Assembly (NCBI RefSeq): GCF_008923185.1
Contig: NZ_WBMT01000016.1
Span: forward strand, 62,001-126,000
Direction: 5' to 3'
DNA length: 64,000 bases
DNA from: Actinomadura rudentiformis
GTDB taxonomy: Bacteria > Actinomycetota > Actinomycetes > Streptosporangiales > Streptosporangiaceae
Within the stretch, counting starts at the first letter, position 1. Every line of letters starts with the position of its first letter. Shown piece after piece: positions 17,852 to 26,054 of the stretch. A model generated the notes under the pieces. The model had not been told where the DNA came from. It saw nothing but the letters and a program-made list of their open reading frames with translations, and did no database searches. The translations under genes were made by a program, and so were the position numbers.

Positions 17852-17987
17852 CTGTGGCCGTCGGCGATCCGCGCGCCCGTGGGCCACTACCAATGAAAAG
17901 CGCGGGTCAGGCGGCCAGGAAGGCACTGGTGAAAGGTGTACTGGCAGGACACCCCTGCGGCGTGGAAGGCGGCCTAGCCTGGAAGAC

Positions 17988-18905
17988 GTGGACAACCGCA
18001 GCCATATCCGTGAGTTCCTGACCTCCCGACGGGCCAGGATCACCCCGCAGCAGGCGGGGCTGCCCACCTACGGCACCCGCCGGGTTCCCGGCCTCCGCCG
18101 CGCCGAGGTCGCCCAGCTGGCCGGGGTGAGCGTGGAGTACTACTCCCGCCTGGAACGCGGCGACCTGGCGGGCGTCTCCGACCACGTCCTGGACGCCTTG
18201 GCCCGCGCGCTGAGGCTGGATGACGCCGAACGCACCCACCTGGAGGACCTGGCCCGCGCCGCCGGTCCCGGCCCGCGCCGCAGGCGCCGCCCCATCCCGC
18301 AGAAGGTGCGGCCTTCGGTGCAGTGGCTGCTGGACTCCATGACCGGCGCCCCGGCCTTCGTCATGAACGGCCGGGGGGACATCCTGGGCACCAACGCCCT
18401 CGGCCGCGCGCTGTACGCGCCTATGTTCGACGCCGCCCGCGGCGCCACCCCCAACCACGCCCGGTTCATCTTCCTCGATGCCCGGTCCCACCTGTTCTGG
18501 GGTGATTGGGAACGCGCCGCCGACGACACCGTCGCGCTGCTGCACGCCGAAGCCGGTCGCGATCCCTACGACAAGGCCCTCACCGATCTGGTCGGCGAGC
18601 TGTCCACCCGCAGCGAGGACTTCCGCGCCCGCTGGGCCCGCCACGATGTCCGCCAGCACCACCTGGGTGCGAAACCCTTCCACCACCCCGCCGTCGGCGA
18701 CCTTCACCTCACCTACGAATCCATGGACCTGGCCGCCGACGGCCTCACCCTTGTGGCCTACGGCGCCGAGCCCGGAAGCGATTCCGAAGACAAACTCCGG
18801 CTCCTCGCCAGCTGGGCCGCCACCCTCGACCACGCAGACGACGACATGCCCGCCCAGACCGAACAGTCACAGGAGGAAGGACCTCCCCACACCCGGCACG
18901 GCTGA
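17988..18905 (+). CDS. XRE/MmyB-type helix-turn-helix regulator
   Basis: This 305-residue regulator has an XRE helix-turn-helix (about residues 10-75; the RRVPGLRREVAQLAGVS-like stretch with VEYYSRLERG is highly typical). A C-terminal MmyB-like ligand domain (PAS-like fold) follows, which in the family binds fatty acids or similar ligands. GTG 17988 follows GGAAG. These proteins nearly always lie divergent to the oxidoreductase they regulate, as here. Confidence 0.9.
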   Translation: MDNRSHIREFLTSRRARITPQQAGLPTYGTRRVPGLRRAEVAQLAGVSVEYYSRLERGDLAGVSDHVLDALARALRLDDAERTHLEDLARAAGPGPRRRRRPIPQKVRPSVQWLLDSMTGAPAFVMNGRGDILGTNALGRALYAPMFDAARGATPNHARFIFLDARSHLFWGDWERAADDTVALLHAEAGRDPYDKALTDLVGELSTRSEDFRARWARHDVRQHHLGAKPFHHPAVGDLHLTYESMDLAADGLTLVAYGAEPGSDSEDKLRLLASWAATLDHADDDMPAQTEQSQEEGPPHTRHG

Positions 18906-18923
18906 CGAGGCCGTGAGGTTCGC

Positions 18924-19982
18924 TCAGGTGGTGGGCTTGTCGTGGGCGGTGCCGGGTGCTGGAGCGGTGGAGTTGCGCTGGACGAGTCTCGGGGTGACGG
19001 AGAAGCGGACGGCCGAGGTGCGGCCTTCGAAGCGTTCGAGCAGGAGCCGGCCTGAGGTCTTGCCCATGAGGGCGCCGTTCTGATCGACGCTGGTGAGGGA
19101 GATGTTGGGGAGCGCGGCCAGGCGGGTGTTGTCGTAGCCGGCGATGGAGACGTCCCCGGGGACGGAGAGGCCGGATTCGTGGACGGCGGCGAGGGCGCCG
19201 AAGGCGGCCTGGTCGGCGCCGGCGAAGATGGCGGTGGGGCGGGGCGAACGATTGAGGAGTTCGAGGGTTCCCTGGTAGCCGCCCTCTTCGGAGTAGTAGG
19301 TCGTGGCGACGGCGATCTCGTCGGCGAGGCCGTGTTCGCGCATGACGCGTTCGTACGCCTCGGACCGGATCTTGTGCAGCAGGTCGCCGGGGCGGGCGCT
19401 GCTGTCGTCCTGGTGGGTGATGTGCGCGATGCGGCGGTGTCCCAGGTCGATCAGGTGCTGGACGGCCAGCTCGGCGCCCGTCTCGTCGTCGTCGAAGACC
19501 GCGTCGTACACCGTGGATCGTTCGTGCCGCCCGAGCACGACGGTGGGGATCTGCCCGGCGACCTCTTCCAGGCGGGTCTTGGCGGCGAGGGGGGCGACCA
19601 TGACGATGCCGTCCACCTGCCGGTCGATGAGCGCGTCGACGGCCCGCCGCTCGGTCGTGCGGGTGGCGCCGCCCTGGATCATGATCGCCTGGTAGTCGGT
19701 GCCGGCGAGCTGGTCCATGAGGCCGTCGAGGATGTCGGCGAAGAAAGGGTTCCTGATGTGCGGGAGCATCAGCCCGATGGTGTACGTGCGTCCGCGCATC
19801 GCGCGGGCGGCGGCGTGCGGCCGGTAACCGAGCTCCTCGATGGCGGCGTTGACCCGCTCGCGCATGGCGGGACTGACGCCGTAGGCGTTGCGGATCACCT
19901 TGGACACCGCGGTGGTGGAGACCTTGGCGTGGCTGGCCACGTCCGCGATCGTCACGCGACGCCGCCCCTCACCGGTGGCCAT
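18924..19982 (-). CDS. LacI-family regulator of the rhamnosidase locus
   Basis: This 352-residue repressor has a LacI helix-turn-helix (TIADVASHAKVSTTAVSKVI, about residues 11-30) with the hinge RPHAAARAMR, and a periplasmic-binding-like sugar domain. ATG 19982 is six bases after AAGGAGG; the ATG two codons earlier is too close to that site. It is divergent from the sugar ABC transporter, and two LacI-type operators lie between. The inducer is probably rhamnose or a rhamnosyl sugar, inferred from the GH78 genes. Confidence 0.92.
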   Translation of the reverse strand: MATGEGRRRVTIADVASHAKVSTTAVSKVIRNAYGVSPAMRERVNAAIEELGYRPHAAARAMRGRTYTIGLMLPHIRNPFFADILDGLMDQLAGTDYQAIMIQGGATRTTERRAVDALIDRQVDGIVMVAPLAAKTRLEEVAGQIPTVVLGRHERSTVYDAVFDDDETGAELAVQHLIDLGHRRIAHITHQDDSSARPGDLLHKIRSEAYERVMREHGLADEIAVATTYYSEEGGYQGTLELLNRSPRPTAIFAGADQAAFGALAAVHESGLSVPGDVSIAGYDNTRLAALPNISLTSVDQNGALMGKTSGRLLLERFEGRTSAVRFSVTPRLVQRNSTAPAPGTAHDKPTT

Positions 19983-20036
19983 GGTCATCCTCCTTCAGAC
20001 GGCGCATTGATTGTAGGGGCTCGGCGCTCGCAGGCG

Positions 20037-20054
20037 ATGGGTAACGTTACCCAT
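20037..20054. promoter_or_regulatory. LacI operator 1
   Basis: ATGGGTAACGTTACCCAT is a perfect 18-base palindrome with the central CG typical of LacI-family sites. It lies between the LacI gene and the sugar transporter promoter. Confidence 0.85.
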
Positions 20055-20102
20055 AATTCAGAGGCAGAATTTCTTGCTTAGCCATTCTAGCTGGAGTAGC
20101 TG

Positions 20103-20120
20103 ATGGAGATCGTTACCCAT
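20103..20120. promoter_or_regulatory. LacI operator 2
   Basis: ATGGAGATCGTTACCCAT keeps the right arm of operator 1 exactly and four of nine left-arm bases plus the central C. It ends eight bases before the -35 box. The two centres are 66 bases apart, so DNA looping or cooperative repression is possible. Confidence 0.75.
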
Positions 20121-20128
20121 ATCAGCTC

Positions 20129-20157
20129 TTGACGGGCGCCTGCGTTGCGCCTACGTT
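20129..20157 (+). promoter_or_regulatory. Promoter of the rhamnosyl-sugar operon
   Basis: TTGACG (20129-20134) and TACGTT (20152-20157) are 17 bases apart and form a good vegetative-type promoter. Transcription would start near 20164, about 43 bases before the binding-protein GTG. Confidence 0.75.
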
Positions 20158-20206
20158 AAGCGCATCGGGGAGCTGTTAAAACGATTTAATGCACCCGGAG
20201 GGCACC

Positions 20207-21511
20207 GTGAAGACACCTCTCCGCATGCCCCGCGCCGCTGTGGCCGCCCTGACGGTGGTGGCCCTGACGGCCTGCGGCTCAGGATCGGGATCGTCGTCCG
20301 ACGGCACCGTGACCCTGTCGTTCCTCATGGGCAACGACCAGTCCACCGTGGACACCACGAAGGCGCTCGCGAACGCCTTCACCCAGGCCAATCCGAAGAT
20401 CAAGATCAAGCCGGAGGTGATCGCGGGCGGCAGCGAGGGCGACAACATCGTCAAGACCCGGCTCTCCACCGGCGACATGGCGGATGTGTTCTGGTACAAC
20501 CCCGGATCGCTGCTGCAGGCGCTCAACCCGGGGCAGACCATGGTCGATCTCACCGGTGATCCGGTGCTGAAGAACGTCAAGAAGGACTACCTGCCCGTCG
20601 TCACCCAGGGCGGCAAGGTCTACGGCGTCCCCGCCGCCGCGGCGGCCGGCGGCGGCATCCTGTACAACCGCAAGGTCTACGAGCGGCTCGGCCTGAAGCC
20701 GCCCACGACCTGGGCCGAGTTCATGGCCAACAACGACAAGGTCAAGGCCGCCGGGGTCACCCCGGTGATCACCACGTTCAAGGACACCTGGACGTCGCAG
20801 GTGATGGTCCTGGCCGACTACTACAACGTGCAGGCGGCGGTGCCGACCTTCGCGCAGGACTACACGGCGGGGAAGACCAAGTTCGCGACCACCCCCGCCG
20901 CGGTCGCCGGCTTCCAGCATCTGGCCGAGATCCACGCCAAGGGCTACATGAACAAGGGCTTCGGCTCGGCCACCAACGAGCAGGGCCTGAAGATGCTGAT
21001 CGAGGGCAAGGGCGCTCATTACGCGATGCTCAGCCTCACACTGCCGCCGCAACTGGCGAGCTACCCGCAGGCGGCCACCGACGTCGGCTTCTTCGGCATC
21101 CCCGGCAACGACCCGGCCAAGCACGGAGCCACCGTGTGGGAGCCGCCCGCCCTCTACATCGCCAAGACCACCAAGCATCTGGACGAGGCCAAGAAGTTCC
21201 TGGCCTTCGTCGCATCCCCGGCGGGCACCGCCGCCGTCACCAAGGCCGTTCCGCCGTCCGGGCCCTACCGGGTCGAAGGGGCGACGCTGCCCGCGAACGC
21301 GCTGCAAGTGGCCAAGGACCTGCAGGCCTATCTGGACCGTCGTGCCACCACACCGGCATTGGAGTTCCTCTCACCGGTCAAGGGACCCTCGCTGGAACAG
21401 ATCACGGTCGCTGTGGGCTCGGGACTCACCCAGCCGGTCGACGGCGCAGCCCAGTACGACAAGGACGTCGCCAAGCAGGCCAAGCAGTTGGGCCTCCCCG
21501 GGTGGGGATGA
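20207..21511 (+). CDS. Extracellular sugar-binding lipoprotein of an ABC importer
   Basis: This 434-residue solute-binding protein (family 1, MalE-like) has a lipoprotein signal with lipobox LTAC and lipidated Cys23. It would bind oligosaccharide outside the membrane and pass it to the two permeases encoded next. GTG 20207 is five bases after GGAGG; an upstream in-frame ATG at 20189 has no site. Its stop overlaps the next start by ATGA. The rhamnosidases downstream suggest a rhamnosyl ligand. Confidence 0.92.
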   Translation: MKTPLRMPRAAVAALTVVALTACGSGSGSSSDGTVTLSFLMGNDQSTVDTTKALANAFTQANPKIKIKPEVIAGGSEGDNIVKTRLSTGDMADVFWYNPGSLLQALNPGQTMVDLTGDPVLKNVKKDYLPVVTQGGKVYGVPAAAAAGGGILYNRKVYERLGLKPPTTWAEFMANNDKVKAAGVTPVITTFKDTWTSQVMVLADYYNVQAAVPTFAQDYTAGKTKFATTPAAVAGFQHLAEIHAKGYMNKGFGSATNEQGLKMLIEGKGAHYAMLSLTLPPQLASYPQAATDVGFFGIPGNDPAKHGATVWEPPALYIAKTTKHLDEAKKFLAFVASPAGTAAVTKAVPPSGPYRVEGATLPANALQVAKDLQAYLDRRATTPALEFLSPVKGPSLEQITVAVGSGLTQPVDGAAQYDKDVAKQAKQLGLPGWG

Positions 21512-22458
21512 CCGTGAAGGTGGCCAAGCAGGCCAAGCAGGCGGCCGACAGGCAGGTGACGGGCGAGCAGGCAGCCGGGCGCCCCGCGTCACGGGGCGGC
21601 AGGCGGCACGGTTCCTATCCCTACGCCCTGTACGCACCGGCCGCGGCCGTCTACCTGGTGATCTTCCTGGTGCCGACGGTGATGGCGTTCTACTTCTCGC
21701 TCACCCGCTGGACGCTGTTCGACAGCACCTTCGTCGGGCTCGACAACTTCCGCGACTTCCTGTCCGAGCAGAACCTGAGAATCGGCTTTCAGAACACCAT
21801 CGTCTACGCCGTCGTCACCAGCGGGCTCAAGGTGGTCCTCGGGATGGGGCTCGGCGTGCTGCTCACCGGCAGCCTGCGGTCGCGCGGGTTTCTGCGGTCG
21901 GTGGTCTTCTTCCCCGTCCTGGTCTCCACCGTCGCCGTCGGGATCACCTTCAGCATGCTGCTCAAGCCGGACACCGGCCTGGTCGACCGGACCCTGGGGC
22001 TGGCCGGCATCGACGGCCGTGACTGGCTCGGCGACGCCACCACCGCGCTGCTGTCGGTGGCACTGGTGGACGTGTGGAAGGGCGTCGGCCTCGCCACGGT
22101 CATCTACATCGCGGGGATCGTCTCCATTCCCCGCTCCTACTACGAGGCCGTGATGGTGGACGGCGGCTCGGCCTGGCACCGGTTCCGGCACGTGACACTG
22201 CCGCTGAGCTGGCCCGCGACCTACTCGGTGATCGTGCTGTCGTTCATCGGCGGTCTGCGGACGTTCGACCTGATCTGGACGATGACCCGCGGCGGCCCCG
22301 GCTTCACCAGCGACACCATCGCCTCGATCATCTACAAGCAGTACCAGGCCGGCTTCTACGGCCTGTCGACCGCGGGCAACGTGCTGCTGTTCATCGTCGT
22401 GACCGCGCTGGTGGTCCCGCTCACCTACGTCCTCGGTAAGCGGCAGGTCGTCCTATGA
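21508..22458 (+). CDS. Sugar ABC transporter permease (MalF-like)
   Basis: This 316-residue inner-membrane protein has six helices after a hydrophilic N-terminal tail of about 40 residues. The EAA loop reads YYEAVMVDGGSAWHRFRHVTLPL, contacting the ATPase. ATGA overlaps at both ends show coupling to the binding protein and the second permease. The tail begins with Lys/Gln/Ala-rich repeats (KVAKQAKQA). Confidence 0.93.
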   Translation: MTVKVAKQAKQAADRQVTGEQAAGRPASRGGRRHGSYPYALYAPAAAVYLVIFLVPTVMAFYFSLTRWTLFDSTFVGLDNFRDFLSEQNLRIGFQNTIVYAVVTSGLKVVLGMGLGVLLTGSLRSRGFLRSVVFFPVLVSTVAVGITFSMLLKPDTGLVDRTLGLAGIDGRDWLGDATTALLSVALVDVWKGVGLATVIYIAGIVSIPRSYYEAVMVDGGSAWHRFRHVTLPLSWPATYSVIVLSFIGGLRTFDLIWTMTRGGPGFTSDTIASIIYKQYQAGFYGLSTAGNVLLFIVVTALVVPLTYVLGKRQVVL

Positions 22459-23330
22459 GCCTGATGAGCCGTAACCGAATGAGCCGTGGCCGCATGCACC
22501 CGATGCGAAGGTTCAAGAGGTTCGCTGCCGAGCTGCTCGCGCTGACCGTCGCCACCGTCGTCTTCCTGGTGCCCTTCGCGTTCATGTTGCTGACCGCGGT
22601 GAAGAACGAGGAACAGGCCACCGACCTGGACTTCGCGTGGCCCGCCGAGTGGCGGATCGTGCAGAACTTCACCGAGGTGATCCAGGCACGCGACCATGTC
22701 CTGCTCCGCGCCTACATCAACAGCACGATCCTCACCGTCGCGTCCGTCACGCTCATCGTCATCTTCGCGGCCATGGCCGCGTTCGTCCTGCAACGCCGCC
22801 AGGGGAAGCTGAGCTCGGCCGCCAACTTCCTGGTGCTCACCGGGCTGATCATTCCACCCGCGATCGTGCCCACCATCTGGTTGCTGCAGAAGCTGGGCCT
22901 GTTCAAGACCCTGCCCGGGCTGACGCTGGTCGAGGTCGCCTACGGGCTGCCGTACGCGGTGCTGCTGTTCCGCGCGTTCATCGCGGCCATCCCGCGGGAG
23001 ATGGACGAGGCCGCCATGATCGACGGCTGCGGCGGTTTCCGGCTGTTCTTCCAGGTGATCTTCCCGCTGCTGCGGCCGGTCACCGTCACCGTGATCCTCA
23101 CCAGCTCGGTGGCCGTCTTCAACGACTTCGTCAACCCGCTGTACTTCCTGCCCGGCGACGACAACGCCACCGTGCAGGTCACCCTCTACAACTTCCAGAG
23201 CCAGTACAACACCCAGTGGAACCTGCTGTTCATGGACATCGTCCTGATCACCGTTCCGCCGCTGCTGGTGTTCGTCTTCTTCAACCGCAAGATCGTGACC
23301 GGCATGACCGCCGGCGCGCTCAAAGGCTGA
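22455..23330 (+). CDS. Sugar ABC transporter permease (MalG-like)
   Basis: This 291-residue protein has six helices and the EAA motif PREMDEAAMIDGCGGFRLFF. It pairs with the preceding permease. No ATPase gene follows; actinomycete importers of this class usually share one multiple-sugar ATPase (MsiK) encoded elsewhere. The start ATG overlaps the preceding stop. Confidence 0.93.
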   Translation: MSLMSRNRMSRGRMHPMRRFKRFAAELLALTVATVVFLVPFAFMLLTAVKNEEQATDLDFAWPAEWRIVQNFTEVIQARDHVLLRAYINSTILTVASVTLIVIFAAMAAFVLQRRQGKLSSAANFLVLTGLIIPPAIVPTIWLLQKLGLFKTLPGLTLVEVAYGLPYAVLLFRAFIAAIPREMDEAAMIDGCGGFRLFFQVIFPLLRPVTVTVILTSSVAVFNDFVNPLYFLPGDDNATVQVTLYNFQSQYNTQWNLLFMDIVLITVPPLLVFVFFNRKIVTGMTAGALKG

Positions 23331-23419
23331 ACCGCCCACGCGACTCACCGTGCGACCCACCTTGCCACCCACTTCGCGCACCTCAATCGCAGCCACCCCC
23401 TCATAGGAATCGGACACCT

Positions 23420-26008
23420 GTGACGACCCTGCGTGTCGAACCCCCGACCTTCGAACATCACCGGCAACCCCTCGGCATCGGGGAACCCGCCCCACGCCTG
23501 TCGTGGATCGTGACGACCGGCGTCCCGGACTGGCGGCAAGCCGCCTACGAGATCGAACTCAGCGACCAGACCCGTACAGGCCGTGTCGACTCCCACGAGT
23601 CGGTCCTGGTGCCCTGGCCCGGTGAGCCCCTGCGCTCCCGCGAACGCCGAGGCGCGCGCGTACGCCTGCACGGCCACGACGGCACGTCCACCGGCTGGAG
23701 CCCGTGGGCTTGGGTGGAGACCGGACTGCTCGACACGGCCGACTGGAGAGCCGGCGCGGCGGCACCGCCCCGGCAACTGCTGGGAGATCCCGACGGTCCG
23801 GCCCCGCTGCTACGCCGCGACTTCGGCCTGCGCGCACCCGTCGCCTCGGCTCGCCTGTACGTCACCGCGCACGGCCTGTACGAGGTGGAGATCAACGGCA
23901 TCCCGGTCGGCGACGACGTGCTCGCGCCGGGCTGGACCAGCTACGACCACCGCCTGCGCTACCGCACCCACGACGTCACCGAGCTCCTGGACGAGGGCCC
24001 GAACACCATCGCGGCCATGCTCGCCGGCGGCTGGTATCGAGGCCGGATCGGTTTCGGCGGCGGCAAGACCGCCCTCTATGGCGACCGCACCGCGCTGATC
24101 GCCCAGCTGGAGATCACCTACACCGACGGCACCACCGACACGGTGGGCACCGACCGGAACTGGCGCTGCAGACCCGGTCCCATCACCGCGGCGAGCCTGT
24201 ACGACGGGGAATGCTTCGACGCCAGGCTGCTGCCGCAGGGCTGGTCGCGGCCCGGTTTCGACGACTCCGGCTGGCTGCCCGCCGAGACGTTCTCCCACGA
24301 GCCGGCCAAGCTGGTCGCACCCTCCGGCCCGCCGGTCCGCCGGTCCGAGACCCTTGCCCCAGCCGACGTACTCATCGGCCCGGCCGGACAGACCATCCTC
24401 GACTTCGGCCAGAACATCTCCGGACGGCTGCGCATCCGGGTCCAGGGGCCGGCCGGGCACACCGTCTCGTTGCGGCACGCCGAAGTTCTGGAAGACGGTG
24501 CCCTGTGCACCCGGCCGCTGCGCAGAGCCGCCGCACACGACACCTACACGCTGCGCGGCGACTCCACACACGAGGAGTGGGAGCCGCGCTTCACCATCCA
24601 CGGCTTCCGCTATGCCCAGATCGACGACTGGCCCGGCTACCTGGACCCTGCCGACGTGCAAGCCGTGGTCTGCCACACCGACATGCGCCGCACCGGCCAC
24701 TTCTCTTGCTCCGATCCGCTGCTGAACCGCTTGCACGACAACGTCGTCTGGAGCATGCGCGGCAACTTCGTCGACGTGCCCACCGACTGCCCGCAACGCG
24801 ACGAACGCCTAGGCTGGACCGGCGACATTCAGGTCTTCGCACCGGCCGCCGCGTTCCTCTACGACTGCACGGGCATGCTCGGCTCCTGGCTGCAGGACCT
24901 GTCGGCCGAGCAGGCCCAGCACGGCACCGTGCCGCTCTATGTCCCGTGGGTCGACCTCGCCCCGTTCGCCCGGCTGGAGCCCATGGCGGCCTGGGGCGAC
25001 GCCGCGGTCGTGGTGCCCTGGACGCTCTACCAGCGCACCGGCGACCTCGGCCTGCTGCGCAGGCAGTACCCCAGCATGACGGCCTGGGTCGACCAGATCG
25101 CCGGTCTGGCCGGCGAATCACTGCTGTGGGACACCGGTGAGCAACTGGGGGACTGGCTCGACCCGGCCGCACCCGCCGACCGGCCCGCCGAGACCCGCAC
25201 CGACCCGAGCCTGGTCGCCACCGCCTACCTCGCCCGCTCCGCCTGGCTCGTCGCCCAGACCGCCGGTCTCCTGGGCGACGCCTACGCCCACCGCCGCTAC
25301 GACGAACTCGCCGAACGGGTCCGCGCCGCGTTCGACAGCGCCTACGTCTCGCCTGAGGGCAAGGTGTCCAGCGACTCCCAGACCGCCTACGCGCTGGCGC
25401 TCACGTTCGGGCTCATCGACGGCGAGGGCCGTCGCGCCCACGCGGGCCGGCGGCTGGTCGAACTCGTCCGCGAGGGCGGCCACCGCATCGGCACCGGCTT
25501 CGTCGGCACACCGCTCATCTGCGACGCCCTCACCGAGACCGGGGCCATCGACGACGCCTACCGGCTGCTGCTGCAGACCGAGTGCCCCTCCTGGCTGTAC
25601 GCGGTGACGAAGGACGCCACCACCATCTGGGAACGATGGGACAGCCTGCTGCCCGACGGCAGGGTCAATCCCGGCGAGATGACCTCGTTCAACCACTACG
25701 CCCTCGGCGCGGTCGCCGATTGGATGCACCGCACCGTGGCCGGCCTGGCCCCCGCCGAACCGGGTTACCGCCGCCTGCTGGTACGCCCACGCCCCGGTGG
25801 CGGCCTGACCCATGCGCGCGCCTCCCACCTCACCCCCTACGGCCCGGCGGAAGTCAGCTGGGCGCTCACCGGCGGCGACCTGGCCGTGAACGTACTCGTC
25901 CCGCCCAACACCACCGCCACCGTCCACCTCCCAGCTGATCCAGACCATCCCATCAACGCCGGCCCAGGACGCCACGTCTTCCGATGCCGCCTACCCGCCC
26001 ATGCGTGA
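23420..26008 (+). CDS. Alpha-L-rhamnosidase, GH78, cytosolic
   Basis: This 862-residue glycoside hydrolase has the GH78 layout: N-terminal Ig-like domain, two beta-sandwich domains, an (alpha/alpha)6 catalytic barrel from about residue 430, and a C-terminal beta domain. The motif DCPQRDERLGWTGD holds the probable general acid (D461), and TTIWERWDS the probable base (E738). No signal peptide is present, so it acts on imported oligosaccharides and releases L-rhamnose. The GTG at 23420 has only a weak ribosome site. It is in the same operon as the importer. Confidence 0.93.
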   Translation: MTTLRVEPPTFEHHRQPLGIGEPAPRLSWIVTTGVPDWRQAAYEIELSDQTRTGRVDSHESVLVPWPGEPLRSRERRGARVRLHGHDGTSTGWSPWAWVETGLLDTADWRAGAAAPPRQLLGDPDGPAPLLRRDFGLRAPVASARLYVTAHGLYEVEINGIPVGDDVLAPGWTSYDHRLRYRTHDVTELLDEGPNTIAAMLAGGWYRGRIGFGGGKTALYGDRTALIAQLEITYTDGTTDTVGTDRNWRCRPGPITAASLYDGECFDARLLPQGWSRPGFDDSGWLPAETFSHEPAKLVAPSGPPVRRSETLAPADVLIGPAGQTILDFGQNISGRLRIRVQGPAGHTVSLRHAEVLEDGALCTRPLRRAAAHDTYTLRGDSTHEEWEPRFTIHGFRYAQIDDWPGYLDPADVQAVVCHTDMRRTGHFSCSDPLLNRLHDNVVWSMRGNFVDVPTDCPQRDERLGWTGDIQVFAPAAAFLYDCTGMLGSWLQDLSAEQAQHGTVPLYVPWVDLAPFARLEPMAAWGDAAVVVPWTLYQRTGDLGLLRRQYPSMTAWVDQIAGLAGESLLWDTGEQLGDWLDPAAPADRPAETRTDPSLVATAYLARSAWLVAQTAGLLGDAYAHRRYDELAERVRAAFDSAYVSPEGKVSSDSQTAYALALTFGLIDGEGRRAHAGRRLVELVREGGHRIGTGFVGTPLICDALTETGAIDDAYRLLLQTECPSWLYAVTKDATTIWERWDSLLPDGRVNPGEMTSFNHYALGAVADWMHRTVAGLAPAEPGYRRLLVRPRPGGGLTHARASHLTPYGPAEVSWALTGGDLAVNVLVPPNTTATVHLPADPDHPINAGPGRHVFRCRLPAHA

Positions 26009-26054
26009 CGGCGCACGCACCCACCCCCGCGCTTCGACGGAAAGAGGAGGATCG